A stretch of DNA of 64,000 nucleotides from Cellulosimicrobium sp. ES-005 (GCF_040448685.1 NZ_CP159290.1:4402001-4466000); one strand, 5' to 3'. Shown: positions 25,298 to 34,382, counted from the stretch's first letter. The notes: a model not told the origin generated them from the sequence alone. Made by a program: numbers and translations.

Positions 25298-27301
25298 ATG
25301 GTCAACCGCCTCGCCGACGCCGTGAGCCCGTACCTGCGTCAGCACGCCGACAACCCCGTCGACTGGTACCCGTGGGGCGCCGAGGCGTTCGGGGAGGCGC
25401 GGCGCCGCGACGTGCCGGTCATGGTGTCGGTCGGGTACGCGACGTGCCACTGGTGCCACGTCATGGCGCGCGAGAGCTTCTCCGACCCCGCGGTCGGCGC
25501 GCAGCTCGCGCGCGGCTTCGTGGCGGTGAAGGTCGACCGGGAGGAGCACCCCGACGTCGACGCGAGCCTCCTCGCCGCCGCGAGCGCGTTCACGTCGGAC
25601 CTCGGCTGGCCGCTCACCGTGTTCACGACGCCGGACGGCGCCCCGTTCTACGCGGGCACCTACTGGCCGCCGGTCCCCGTGGCGGGGCGGCCCGCGTTCC
25701 GGGACGTGCTCGACGCCGTCGCGCAGGCGTGGGAGCTGCGGCGCGACCAGGCCGTCGAGACGGGGGAGACGATCCGCGCCGCGCTCCGGGACGCGGCCGC
25801 GGGGCGGCGGACGGGGGTGCCGCGCGCCGCGGCGACGACGGTCGCCGCTCCGGGGGAGCCCGGCGCACCCTCCGGGGCCGACGCTGGACCGGTCGGCCGG
25901 CTCGCCGACCATGCGCGGACGGTCGTCGACCGGCTCGAGGCCGCGGAGGACCGCGTGCACGGCGGGTTCGGCGGCGCGCCGAAGTTCCCCGTCGCGCCGA
26001 CGCTCGAGCTCCTGCTCGACCTGGCGGCGTCGTCCGTCGTGGACCCCGAGGTCGCGCGGCGCGCCCTCGTCCTCGCCGGCCGCACGCTCGATGCCATGGC
26101 GTCGAGCCCGCTGCGCGACGTCGACGGCGGGTTCTTCCGGTACGCGACCCGGCCCGACTGGTCGGAGCCGCACTACGAGCGGATGCTCTACGACAACGCC
26201 CAGCTCCTCTCGGCCGCGACGACGCTCGCCGTGCTCCGGCGCACCGGGCCGGTGGACGGCCCGCTCCGCACGCCCGCGCCCGCTCCCGGGACGCCGGACC
26301 CGGGCGAGGGCGCCGCGCGGGTCGCGGCCGACGTCGGGCGCTTCCTGCTGCGCGTGCTGCGCCTCGCCGACGGCGCGTTCGCGAGCGCGCAGGACTCCGA
26401 GTCCGTCGTCGACGGCGAGCGCGTCGAGGGTGGCTACTACCTGCTCCCGCCCGCCGAGCGGGCGCGTCACGAGCCGCCCCGGCTCGACACCAAGGTGCTC
26501 ACCGGCTGGAACGGTCTCGCGATCGAGGCGCTCGCGCGCGCCGGCCACCACCTCGACCTGCCCGACCTCACCGACGCGGCGCGCGCCGCCGCCGACCGGC
26601 TCCTCGCGACGCACGTGCGGTCCGACGGGACGCTCGTGCGGGCCTCGGAGAAGGGCGTCGCGTCGGGCGCCGTCGCGACGCTCGAGGACCACGGCGCGCT
26701 CGCGACCGCGCTCCTCGTCCTCGGCGGCCTGACGGGAGAGGCCCGGTACGTGCGCGAGGGCGTGCGCCTCGTCGACGCGACCCTCGGCGCGGACGGCGAG
26801 CTGCGGGCCCCGCAGGGCACCGACCCCGTGCTCACCGGCCTCGGGCTCGCGGCGGGCGCCGCCGCGGACGCGTCGGAGGGCGCGGTGCCGTCCGGCACGA
26901 CGGCCGCCGCGCGGGCCGCGCTGCTCGCCCACCTCGCGACGGGCGAGCCCCGCTACCGGGACGCCGCCCGCGCGCACGTCGCCGCGTCGCCGACGGCGAG
27001 CGAGCACCCGCTCGGCGCGGCCGGGGTGCTGCGCGTCGCCGTCGGGCTCGCCGAGCCGCCCCACCAGCTCGTGCTCGTCGCGGACCCGGAGCTCCGCGAG
27101 GCGTTCCGGCAGGTCGCGCGGGACTGGTACCACCCGGGCGCGCTGCTCCTCGGCGCGACGCCCGGCGACGCCGCGGCGCTCGCGGTCGACGGCGTCGGGC
27201 TCCTCGCCGGCCGCGGACCGGGCGCGTACCTGTGCGCCGACTTCGTGTGCCGGCTCCCGGCGTCGGACCCCGACGCGCTGCGGGCCCAGCTCGGCGGCTG
27301 A
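25298..27301 (+). CDS. DUF255 (YyaL/SSP411-type) thioredoxin-domain protein
   Basis: 667 aa. The N-terminal thioredoxin-like domain has the invariant start [20 protein letters not shown] and the CHWC motif (Cys50, Cys53; [14 protein letters not shown]). A long alpha/alpha-toroid region resembling N-acylglucosamine-epimerase-like folds follows ([31 protein letters not shown]). The family is widespread and its biochemical role is unsettled. CAGGCT 7 nt before the ATG fits a leaderless -10. Confidence 0.9.
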   Translation: MVNRLADAVSPYLRQHADNPVDWYPWGAEAFGEARRRDVPVMVSVGYATCHWCHVMARESFSDPAVGAQLARGFVAVKVDREEHPDVDASLLAAASAFTSDLGWPLTVFTTPDGAPFYAGTYWPPVPVAGRPAFRDVLDAVAQAWELRRDQAVETGETIRAALRDAAAGRRTGVPRAAATTVAAPGEPGAPSGADAGPVGRLADHARTVVDRLEAAEDRVHGGFGGAPKFPVAPTLELLLDLAASSVVDPEVARRALVLAGRTLDAMASSPLRDVDGGFFRYATRPDWSEPHYERMLYDNAQLLSAATTLAVLRRTGPVDGPLRTPAPAPGTPDPGEGAARVAADVGRFLLRVLRLADGAFASAQDSESVVDGERVEGGYYLLPPAERARHEPPRLDTKVLTGWNGLAIEALARAGHHLDLPDLTDAARAAADRLLATHVRSDGTLVRASEKGVASGAVATLEDHGALATALLVLGGLTGEARYVREGVRLVDATLGADGELRAPQGTDPVLTGLGLAAGAAADASEGAVPSGTTAAARAALLAHLATGEPRYRDAARAHVAASPTASEHPLGAAGVLRVAVGLAEPPHQLVLVADPELREAFRQVARDWYHPGALLLGATPGDAAALAVDGVGLLAGRGPGAYLCADFVCRLPASDPDALRAQLGG

Positions 27302-27376
27302 CGTCCGGCTCCCCGGGGGTGCAGGGGTCCCACCGCGGTCGCATGATGGAAGAGCGGTGCGGCACGAGGAGGAGCC

Positions 27377-27853
27377 ATGAGGGCATCGGTCGGGGACAGG
27401 ATCGTGACCGCCTCGGGGGTCGTCGGCGGAGCGGTGCGCGACGGGGTGGTGGTCGAGCTGCGGCACGAGGACGGGTCGCCCCCGTACCTCGTCGAGTGGA
27501 CCGACACGGGGGAGCGCACGCTCGTCTACCCGGGGTCGGACAGCTACGTCGAGCACGTGCCCGGCGCGGAGGCCGGGAGCGGGGCCGGCTCGACCAAGGT
27601 GTGGCGCGTGCAGGTGAGCGTCGTCGAGTCGGAAGGTCGCACGACGGCGGAGGCCGTGCTGGTCGCGGAGGTGCCCGGTCACGTGCGGACGGTCGGGCGC
27701 GCGCGGCGGGACCCGCACGACCTGGACGTCCCGCTCATCGGTGACGAGATCGCCGTCGGGCGCGCGCTGCGGCGGCTCGCGGACCGGCTGCTGGACGACG
27801 CCGAGTCCGACATCGAGTCGTCGACGGGCGTCCCGGCGCACGTGCACCTGTGA
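27377..27853 (+). CDS. DUF1918-DUF1876 fusion protein
   Basis: 158 aa. Residues 1-60 (VGDRIVTASGVVGGAVRDGVV through PYLVEWTDTGERTLVYPG) match the small SH3-like DUF1918. Residues about 75-155 (WRVQVSVVESEGRTTAEAVL, GRARRDPHDLDVPLIGDEIA) match DUF1876. Both occur as separate small proteins in Actinobacteria; here they are joined. No enzymatic motif is seen. Its stop overlaps the acylphosphatase start (GTGA). Confidence 0.8.
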   Translation: MRASVGDRIVTASGVVGGAVRDGVVVELRHEDGSPPYLVEWTDTGERTLVYPGSDSYVEHVPGAEAGSGAGSTKVWRVQVSVVESEGRTTAEAVLVAEVPGHVRTVGRARRDPHDLDVPLIGDEIAVGRALRRLADRLLDDAESDIESSTGVPAHVHL

Positions 27854-28110
27854 CGGCGGCACCCGACGCGCCGGTCGCCCTGCGAGCCGTCGTGCACGGG
27901 CGCGTGCAGGGCGTCGGGTTCCGCTGGGCGACGCGCGAGCGGCTCACCGTGCTGGGCCTCGACGGGGCGGCGACGAACCGTCCCGACGGCACGGTGGAGG
28001 TCGTCGCCACCGGGCCGCGGGACGCCGTCGACCGGCTCGTGGCGTGGCTGCGCGACGGTACGACGCCGGGGCACGTCACCCGGGTCGACGTCGACGCGCG
28101 CGAGGGGTGA
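27850..28110 (+). CDS. acyP: Acylphosphatase
   Basis: 86 aa, the usual length. Signature GRVQGVGFRW (17-26) with catalytic Arg25, and Asn43 in ATNRPDGTVEV. Hydrolyses acyl phosphates such as carbamoyl or 1,3-bisphosphoglyceryl phosphate. Translationally coupled to the preceding gene by a 4-nt GTGA overlap. Confidence 0.93.
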   Translation: MTAAPDAPVALRAVVHGRVQGVGFRWATRERLTVLGLDGAATNRPDGTVEVVATGPRDAVDRLVAWLRDGTTPGHVTRVDVDAREG

Positions 28111-28152
28111 CGCCGTCGCGCGGACCGACGCGGGCGCGGGTCGGGCGACCGC

Positions 28153-29271
28153 TCAGGAGTCCGCGCGGGCCAGGACCGACTCCCAGTGCCACGGCTCGGG
28201 CACGCGGCCGTCCGGCTCGGCGAAGTCGGGGTGCGTCCAGCCGAAGGCCTCGGCGTTCTGCTTGAGCCACTCGTACTGAGGTGTGCCGAACGCCTGGACG
28301 CCGCCGCCCAGGTCGACGGCGAACCCCAGACCGTGGTTGGAGCAGCCGGGCGGCGCGGCGATCGGCGACGACGGGTCGTAGAGGCCCGCCTGCTCCTCGT
28401 ACGTGCGGTAGGAGGAGTTGATCGTCAGGTGCACGCCGAACCGCTCGAGGTACGCCGCGTCGAGCGCGACGAGGCCGTCGAGCACGTCGGCCCGCACGCG
28501 GTCCGACGGCGACCACGGGATCGCGGCCAGGGCGGAGTCCGGCACGCGTCCGCCGTCGGGGTCCCACACCTGGTCCGGCGCGGGGCAGGAGACGGCGTCC
28601 TGCGCGGTCGACATCTCCTCGGTCGACGTGGCGACGGACGCCAGGTCGGCCTCCAGGTCGAGCACGGCCTGCTCCAGGGCGGCGAGGTCGTCGGCGGCCG
28701 CACCCGCCCCGGCGGTCTCCGCCGTCGCCGCGGCCGCGTCGAGCGCCTCCCGGAGCCGGGCGCGCACCGCCTCGTCGGCGCCCAGGCCCTCCGTGGCGGC
28801 GTAGATCTTCTCGCCCTGCTCCTGGACGGGCGCGAGGCTCGTGCGGGCCGCCTCGACCTGGGCCCGCGCGTGCTCCAGCATCGAGGCGTGCACGGCCTGC
28901 GACGCCTGCTCCAGGGACGCGGTCGCGCCCGTCGTGCCGGTCGTCATCCGGTCGACGAACGACGCCCCGAGCAGGGCGCGCGTGTCGTCGACCTCGACCG
29001 CGAGGGCGTCCCGGACCGCGGGGTCGGCGACCTTCCCGTCGGACGTCGTGAGCAGGGTCTGCGCCGTGGTGGCCTGCGCGGCCAGGTCGTCGTAGGTCGA
29101 CCCCCGGTACCAGACCAGCCCGCCGCCGGCGGCACCGAGGAGGAGCGCCAGCGTCACGACGACCGCGACCCACACGCCGCGGCGCCGACCCGTCCCCCGG
29201 GCATGCCGCCGCTCCCGCCCGGTCGGGTAGCCCGAGGGGCCGGTGGAGGGTGGGGTGCTCGTGACGGTCAC
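28153..29271 (-). CDS. VanY-type D-alanyl-D-alanine carboxypeptidase
   Basis: 372 aa. Basic N-terminus, one TM (about 33-54), then about 150 residues of Ala/Glu-rich predicted coiled coil, then the peptidase domain. Zinc and catalytic motifs: SSYRTYEEQAGLY, SNHGLGFAVDLG (SxHxxGxAxD) and EPWHWE near the C-terminus. Acts outside the cytoplasmic membrane on peptidoglycan stem peptides. GTG start at 29271; TAGGTT on the minus strand 8 nt upstream makes it leaderless. Nothing links it to vancomycin resistance. Confidence 0.9.
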   Translation of the reverse strand: MTVTSTPPSTGPSGYPTGRERRHARGTGRRRGVWVAVVVTLALLLGAAGGGLVWYRGSTYDDLAAQATTAQTLLTTSDGKVADPAVRDALAVEVDDTRALLGASFVDRMTTGTTGATASLEQASQAVHASMLEHARAQVEAARTSLAPVQEQGEKIYAATEGLGADEAVRARLREALDAAAATAETAGAGAAADDLAALEQAVLDLEADLASVATSTEEMSTAQDAVSCPAPDQVWDPDGGRVPDSALAAIPWSPSDRVRADVLDGLVALDAAYLERFGVHLTINSSYRTYEEQAGLYDPSSPIAAPPGCSNHGLGFAVDLGGGVQAFGTPQYEWLKQNAEAFGWTHPDFAEPDGRVPEPWHWESVLARADS

Positions 29272-29418
29272 ACCGCCAGAACCTACGCCACCCCGCGGGT
29301 GCCCCCGGACCGTTCGCCGGGTGTGCGGGGACACGCTCACCGAAGTATCACGATCCCCGCCGGACCCTCCCCAGATGGTGTCCCCGGCGACGGTGCCGGG
29401 GCGAGGTGGGGAGGGGCC

Positions 29419-30549
29419 ATGAAGCGGCTGGTGCTGTGCTGCGACGGCACGTGGAACTCGCCGGTGAACGCGAGCGTGTCGAACATCGAGAAGATCGCGC
29501 GCTCGGTCCGCACCGGCATCGGACCGGACGGCGTCCAGCAGATGGTGTTCTCCGTCGAGGGGGTCGGGGCGCAGGGCTACCTCGTCGACCGCCTGCTCGG
29601 CGGGGCCTTCGGGTATGGGCTGACGCGCAACGTCGTCGCCGGCTACCGCCATCTCGCGCTCAACTACGAGCCCGGCGACGAGATCTACGTGTTCGGGTTC
29701 AGCCGCGGCGCGTACACCGCCCGCAGCGTCGTCGGCATGGTCGCGACCGTCGGGCTGCTCACCCAGGACTCCCTCGCGCGCGACCACCTGTGCGACGCCG
29801 AACGGATCTACCGCGTGCGCGACGCCGCCCAGCGGGCGGAGCAGGCCGCGGCCTTCCGCGCCCAGCACTGCCACGACCACGTCCCCGTCGCGTTCCTCGG
29901 GGTGTTCGACACCGTCGGCGCGCTCGGGGTCCCCGGGCTGTCGCGCCGGCGCAGCCGGTTCCACGACCTGCGCCTGTCGACCGACGTCGAGTGCGCCCGG
30001 CAGGCCCTCGCGATCGACGACCGCCGCATCACGTTCGAGCCGTGCCTCTGGGACGTCCCCGTCTCCATGGCCGCCCGGGTCAAGCAGGTGTGGTTCCCCG
30101 GCGGGCACAGCGACGTCGGCGGCGGGGCCCGCGCCCGCGCGCTCTCCGACACCGCGCTCCTGTGGATGGTCGGCGAGGCGATCGCGCGCGGGCTCACGTT
30201 CGACGAGCACCGGCTGTTCGCCCAGCTCCACCACGAGGACGAGTTCGTGTGCCGGTTCCGCCCCGGCCTGCTCTTCGGTGCGCTCAACCTCCTCAAGCGC
30301 CTGCACCCGCGCCCGCGCTTCCGCGGCGACCGACGCGTGCTCGCCGGTGTCCCGACCCCGCCGGACACCGTCGACGCCGTGTACCTCGCCCAGACCGCGG
30401 CGTACCTCACGGCGGACCCCGACTCCGAGTACGCCCGCCACGCCCGGAACGTCACGTGGTGGCGCGAGAGCGCCGGGCCGGGCCTGGACCGCCTGGTCGA
30501 GCCGGTCCCCGGCGGCGCCCGGGAGGACCGGCCGCTCGTCCTCGCGTGA
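29419..30549 (+). CDS. DUF2235 alpha/beta-hydrolase (Tle1-like phospholipase family)
   Basis: 376 aa. LVLCCDGTWNSP at the N-terminus, nucleophile elbow FGFSRGAYTARS (Ser95), GVFDTVGALGVPG and a His-containing WFPGGHSDVGGG. These are the family's catalytic blocks. In Proteobacteria Tle1 members are type VI lipase effectors, but there is no secretion gene here and no signal peptide, so an intracellular lipase/esterase role is as likely. ATG preceded by GAGGGG. Confidence 0.85.
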   Translation: MKRLVLCCDGTWNSPVNASVSNIEKIARSVRTGIGPDGVQQMVFSVEGVGAQGYLVDRLLGGAFGYGLTRNVVAGYRHLALNYEPGDEIYVFGFSRGAYTARSVVGMVATVGLLTQDSLARDHLCDAERIYRVRDAAQRAEQAAAFRAQHCHDHVPVAFLGVFDTVGALGVPGLSRRRSRFHDLRLSTDVECARQALAIDDRRITFEPCLWDVPVSMAARVKQVWFPGGHSDVGGGARARALSDTALLWMVGEAIARGLTFDEHRLFAQLHHEDEFVCRFRPGLLFGALNLLKRLHPRPRFRGDRRVLAGVPTPPDTVDAVYLAQTAAYLTADPDSEYARHARNVTWWRESAGPGLDRLVEPVPGGAREDRPLVLA

Positions 30550-30697
30550 CGGAACGACCGGACACGCACGGTCGACGGGCGATCGCTGATCGGCGACGGC
30601 CCGGACGTGGACGCACCGCCGCGGCTGCCCGGGGTGCGGGGACGACGCCGTCCGCTCGCCGGGTGCGACGCGCCCGCCCCGTGCCATGCTGGGCGGC

Positions 30698-31246
30698 GTG
30701 AGCGAGCAGACCGCAGCACCCGTCCCGGCCGAGCAGCTCGTCCCCGCCGACGCGCACGTGCTCGGCGACCCGGACGCGCCCGTGACGATCGTCGAGTTCG
30801 GCGACCTGGAGTGCCCGTACTGCGCCGCCGCCGCGCCCGTGCTGCGGCAGGTCGTCGAGTCGTCGGGCGGCGAGGTGCGCCTCGTGTTCCGGCACTTCCC
30901 GCTCTTCGAGATCCACCCGCACGCGCTCTCCGCGGCGCTCGCGGTCGAGGCCGCTGCGGCGCAGGGCCGGTTCTGGGAGATGCAGGCCGCGCTGTTCGAG
31001 CACCAGGACCAGCTCGGCGAGGCCGGCCTCGCCGACCGGGCCGAGGAGCTCGGCCTCGACGGCGCCTCGGTCGTGGGGGACGCCGCCCAGCAGTACGCCG
31101 CGCCCGTGCAGCGCGACTACGCCGACGCCCTCACCCTGGGGGTCCAGGGCACCCCGACCCTGTTCGTCAACGGCGTCCGCTACCGCGGCCGCGTCACCGC
31201 CGACGGCCTCCGCACCGCGATCGAGGCCACCGCCCCGCCGAGGTAG
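30698..31246 (+). CDS. DsbA-family thioredoxin-fold protein
   Basis: 182 aa. Redox motif CPYC (Cys39, Cys42) in IVEFGDLECPYCAAAAP; cis-proline segment GTPTLFVNG. There is no signal peptide or membrane anchor, unlike periplasmic DsbA, so it probably acts in the cytosol. The start is GTG 30698 because CATGCT ends 7 nt upstream (leaderless); ATG 30686 falls inside that hexamer. The TAG stop (31244-31246) lies inside the first unit of a tandem-repeat array. Confidence 0.85.
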   Translation: MSEQTAAPVPAEQLVPADAHVLGDPDAPVTIVEFGDLECPYCAAAAPVLRQVVESSGGEVRLVFRHFPLFEIHPHALSAALAVEAAAAQGRFWEMQAALFEHQDQLGEAGLADRAEELGLDGASVVGDAAQQYAAPVQRDYADALTLGVQGTPTLFVNGVRYRGRVTADGLRTAIEATAPPR

Positions 31247-31363
31247 AGCCATGGTTGCGCGAGGTAGAGCCCTGGTAGCCGAGGTAGGTGCGTGGTCAGC
31301 CCAGGTAGGGCGTGGTCAGCCTAGGTAGGGGCGTGGTCAGCTCAGGTAGAGGCCTGGTTTCGT
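31240..31363 (-). repeat. Tandem array of six 20-21-bp units (minisatellite, locus 1)
   Basis: Units begin at 31240, 31261, 31281, 31302, 31322 and 31343. Read on this strand each starts (G/C/T)AGGTAG, then a variable core, then TGGT. The reverse complement matches the units at 31954 and 42502 (GACCA...TCTACCTCG). Unit lengths are 21, 20, 21, 20, 21 and 21 nt. Confidence 0.85.
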
Positions 31364-31391
31364 GCCCGGCGGCGGTCTGGTCACCTTGGGT

Positions 31392-31491
31392 GGGCGGGGT
31401 GGGTGGTGGTGCCGCGTCTACCATCCGCCGCTCGTTCCTCGCGGCTCCCGCCAGGCCCGACCACGACGCGGCACCACCACCCACCCCGCCC
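31392..31491. repeat. Perfect 27-bp inverted repeat with 46-nt loop
   Basis: Left arm 31392-31418 (begins GGGCGGGGTGGGTGG, ends GCCGCGTC) is the exact reverse complement of 31465-31491. It is far longer than the other hairpins here. It could be a terminator for the DsbA-like gene, or a remnant of a small inverted-repeat element. Confidence 0.75.
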
Positions 31492-31953
31492 TACTCCGTC
31501 TCACCCTGGTCGGCCCTCACCATGGGCGACCGCCCGCGGGGTGGGGCTCGGCTCGCGCCGCGCAGCAGCCGGGCCGCGCGACCGGCCGGGTCGCCGCACC
31601 GCCGGGCCCGGAACGCGTCGCCGGCCGCGGCACCGTCACGTCGAGCCGGTGGTTCGGGCGCGTCCGGCGCGCGGGACGAACCCGCGTCGCCTGCTCGACC
31701 CACCAGGACGGCCTGGTCGGCCTCGCGCCGAGCCGCCACGGGCACTCTGCTCCGGCGGGCAACCCGATGGTCGCGAGCGGCGACCGACGTCCCGGGCGAG
31801 ACGATCGCCGAGCGGTGGGGGTGGGCTCGGATGCGAAGGGGCGTCAGAGCGGCGCTCCTCGAACCCACGGCCGACAGGCCGGGGTGACGGCGCCGCAGCC
31901 CCGAGCACCGAGGCCACCCGCGCCGCGGACCCGACCCCGCGGGCCTGCGACCA

Positions 31954-31994
31954 GACCAGGGTTCCCCTCGCCCGACCAGGGTTCTCCCTCGCGG
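31954..31994 (+). repeat. Two tandem 20-21-bp units (minisatellite, locus 2)
   Basis: GACCAGGGTTCCCCTCGCCC (31954-31973) followed by a 21-nt unit beginning GACCAGGGTTCTCCCTCG (31974-31994). The second is nearly identical to the unit at 42544. Confidence 0.75.
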
Positions 31995-32004
31995 GGTGGG
32001 GTGC

Positions 32005-33420
32005 TCAGGTGGTCGCCGGTGGGCGCCAGGGGAGGGGTGGGAGCTCGGGCGGGGGGCCGTCGGCGCCGGGGGAGCACAGGGGCCAGCGCTCGCCGACGAA
32101 CCGGAGGGCGAGGGAGCCGAGCACGGCGGCGACGAGCGAGCCGGCGAGGATGCCGATCTTGGCCTGCTCGATGAGCGCCTCGTCGTCGAACGCGAGCTCG
32201 GCGATGAAGAGCGAGATGGTGAAGCCGATGCCGGCGAGGATCGCGCCGCCGAGCAGGTGCGAGTAGCGCACCCTGCCCGGGAGGTCGCCGAGCCCGAGGC
32301 GCAGGGCGAGCGTCGCGGCGCCGAAGATGCCGACGGCGTTGCCCACGACGAGCGCGACGGCGACGCCGATCGTCACGGGCGACGTCGCCGCGGTCCGCAG
32401 CGACTCGGCGTCGAGCCGCACGCCCGCGTTGGCGAGGCCGAACACGGGCACGACGACGTACGCGCTCCACGGGTGCAGGACGCGCTGGAGGCGTTCGCTC
32501 GTGGGCACCGCCGCGCGCGCGGCGAGCTCGGTGAGGTGCTCGCGCTCCGCCGTCGTCTCCTGGGCGAGACGCTTGGCGTACTTGGGCACGACCGCGATGT
32601 CGACGGGACGCGACGAGCGCGACGGGACGAGCAGCCCCACGAGGACGCCGGCGAGCGTCGCGTGGACGCCGGACGCGTAGACCGCGCCCCACAGCGCGAT
32701 CCCGACGAGGACGTACGGCGCCAGACGCCACACGCCGAGCCACCGCAGCACGACGATCACGACGACGAGCACGGCGGCGACGAGGAGCCCGGAGAGCCAG
32801 AGGTCGTCGGTGTAGAAGAGCGCCATGACGGTGATGGCGCCGATGTCGTCCACGACGGCGAGCGTGAGGAGGAACAGCCGGAGCTGGTCGGGGCAGCGCG
32901 GTCCGAACAGGGCGAGGATGCCCACGAGGAACGCCGTGTCGGTCGACATGACGATGCCCCATCCGTGCTGCGCGGGCGACCCGGCGTTGAAGGCGACGTA
33001 GATGAGCGCCGGCACGGCGAGGCCGCCGAGCGCACCGAGCGCGGGCACTGCGACGGTCCGCCGGTTGCGCAGCTCCCCGCTCGTCACCTCGCGGTTGATC
33101 TCGAGCCCGATGACGAGGAAGAACACGGCCATCGCGGCGTCGTTGACCCAGTGGTGCAGGTCCATCTCGAACGACCAGGGCCCGACGTGCCAGCCCGCGG
33201 TCGCCGACCACAGGTCGTCGTAGGCGCCCGACCAGGCGGAGTTGGCCCACACGAGCGCGACGACGGTCGCGACGAGCAGCAGCACCGCGCCGCCCGCCTC
33301 TGTCGCGAGGAACGACCGCAGGGAGGGCGCGACGGGGCGCAGCTGGAAGCGCAGCGGCGGGCCCGGCCGGGCGGGGACGCGGACGATCGGGAACGAGGAC
33401 GGCGGAGCGGGCTCGGTCAC
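32005..33420 (-). CDS. nhaA: Na+/H+ antiporter NhaA
   Basis: 471 aa, about eleven to twelve membrane segments. Family blocks: HHWVNDAAMAVFFLVIGLEI, AHGWGI-type stretch read here as AQHGWGIVMSTDTAF, and the ion-binding aspartate pair in TLAVVDDIGAITVMALFYT. FGLANAGV and GGAILAGIGFTISLFIA follow. Exchanges cytoplasmic Na+ (or Li+) for protons at the inner membrane. GTG start with GGAGG 5 nt upstream. A Pro-rich C-terminal tail is cytoplasmic. Confidence 0.95.
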   Translation of the reverse strand: MTEPAPPSSFPIVRVPARPGPPLRFQLRPVAPSLRSFLATEAGGAVLLLVATVVALVWANSAWSGAYDDLWSATAGWHVGPWSFEMDLHHWVNDAAMAVFFLVIGLEINREVTSGELRNRRTVAVPALGALGGLAVPALIYVAFNAGSPAQHGWGIVMSTDTAFLVGILALFGPRCPDQLRLFLLTLAVVDDIGAITVMALFYTDDLWLSGLLVAAVLVVVIVVLRWLGVWRLAPYVLVGIALWGAVYASGVHATLAGVLVGLLVPSRSSRPVDIAVVPKYAKRLAQETTAEREHLTELAARAAVPTSERLQRVLHPWSAYVVVPVFGLANAGVRLDAESLRTAATSPVTIGVAVALVVGNAVGIFGAATLALRLGLGDLPGRVRYSHLLGGAILAGIGFTISLFIAELAFDDEALIEQAKIGILAGSLVAAVLGSLALRFVGERWPLCSPGADGPPPELPPLPWRPPATT

Positions 33421-33849
33421 GGGGCCTCCGGGTGGTCGGGGACGGGCGACGCCCCCGGGCGTCGGACGTGCGAGCGGGGATCTTCGGGCCTTCGGGCCAA
33501 CCCTGGGCCGGCCCTGCGCTGGGACAACTCTTCCGGGCGGGAGTTCCTTCCGCAACGGGCCGGGTGTGGCGGAGTTCTCCACCGCCCTGTCCACAGTGTG
33601 GAAAAGTTCTTCCGAATCTCTTGTGTCCTCGGTCACGCGCTGCTAGCGTCGTGCGTGCCAACGGCGGGCCCGGGCCGAGCGACACGCTCGGTGGTCGACG
33701 CGATCGATCCGACACCGGCAGCTACCTACCAGGCGGAAGTGACAACTCGCCTGCAGCGGCCCGCCGGCCGCCTCCTCCCGGCTCATCGACGAGCCGGACA
33801 GCCGGAGGCGGAGCACCCGGCGTCGCTGCCCGAACCGTGGAGAGTCACC
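33421..33849 (+). promoter_or_regulatory. Promoter and long leader of guanine deaminase operon
   Basis: -35 TTGTGT (33621-33626), 17-nt spacer, -10 TAGCGT (33644-33649), so about 190 nt of leader precede the ATG. Just upstream, CCACAGTGTGG (33591-33601) is palindromic and may be an operator. The leader contains CAGGCG-GAAGTGACAACT-CGCCTG (33730-33753) and GC-rich stems. I could not match it to any riboswitch class. The rest of the gap (33421-33590) shows nothing recognisable. Confidence 0.6.
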
Positions 33850-34329
33850 ATGGACACTCTTGTCGTGGACGCAGCACACCTGGACCGAGCCGTCGCCCTC
33901 GCGGTCGACAGCGTCGCGAACGCCGGAGGACCCTTCGGCGCCGTGATCGTCACCGCCGACGGGCAGGTGTTCGAGGGCAACAACCGGGTCACGCAGGACA
34001 ACGACCCCACCGCGCACGCCGAGGTCACCGCGATCCGGCGCGCGTGCGCCGCACTCGGCACGTTCGACCTCACCGGCGCGACGCTCTACTCGAGCTGCGA
34101 GCCCTGCCCCATGTGCCTCGCGTCCGCCCTCTGGGCGCGCGTGCAGACCGTGTACTTCGCCGCCGACCGCCACGACGCCGCGAGCGCCGGGTTCGACGAC
34201 GCCGAGTTCTACGACTTCTTTGCCGCGGACCCGGCCGACCGGAGCATGCGGGTCGTGCACGAGCGCACGGCCACCGCCACCGCGCCGTTCGACGCGTGGC
34301 GCGTCCTCGAGTCCCGGATCGAGTACTGA
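33850..34329 (+). CDS. guaD: Guanine deaminase (CDA-fold nucleoside deaminase)
   Basis: 159 aa. Zinc motifs of the cytidine-deaminase fold: HAEV (His56, catalytic Glu58) and SSCEPCPMCLAS (Cys86, Cys89). The C-terminal EFYDFFAADPADRS resembles bacterial GuaD, which converts guanine to xanthine. A tRNA adenosine deaminase is the alternative, but the adjoining purine permease and xanthine-dehydrogenase genes favour GuaD. ATG start. Confidence 0.85.
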   Translation: MDTLVVDAAHLDRAVALAVDSVANAGGPFGAVIVTADGQVFEGNNRVTQDNDPTAHAEVTAIRRACAALGTFDLTGATLYSSCEPCPMCLASALWARVQTVYFAADRHDAASAGFDDAEFYDFFAADPADRSMRVVHERTATATAPFDAWRVLESRIEY

Positions 34330-34382
34330 GCGGCCGCGCGGCCGATCAGCACCGCGATCTCGCACCGAAAGGACACAAGGAC

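Larger units (their letters stand above)
31247..32004. other. Gene-free repeat-rich block between dsbA-like gene and nhaA
   Basis: 758 bp with no convincing gene: frames are open on both strands but their translations are Arg/Pro/Gly-rich, match nothing and lack ribosome-binding sites. Contents: the six-unit array at the left end, a 27-bp perfect inverted repeat (31392-31491), then about 450 bp of unexplained sequence, then two more repeat units (31954-31994) just before nhaA. Confidence 0.6.

Noticed and set aside
25211-27862. Very long open frame on the minus strand opposite the DUF255 gene
   Set aside because: Antisense frames stay open through GC bias. The translation is Arg/Val/Gly-rich without any family motif, while the plus strand encodes a full DUF255 protein.
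30698-31246. Disulfide-bond oxidoreductase secreted to the cell surface
   Set aside because: The chosen start gives no signal peptide or membrane helix; only the CPYC fold is supported.
31240-31363. CRISPR array
   Set aside because: The 20-21-bp units are directly contiguous without unique spacers and no cas gene is present.
31240-32004. Insertion sequence or integrated element
   Set aside because: No transposase or integrase fragment, tRNA-associated attachment site or target duplication could be seen.
31362-32174. Several overlapping frames in the gene-free block
   Set aside because: No ribosome-binding site and no recognised family. They run through the inverted repeat and the tandem units.
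33650-33849. Purine, xanthine, ZTP or glycine riboswitch
   Set aside because: The conserved core sequences of these classes as I know them are not present.
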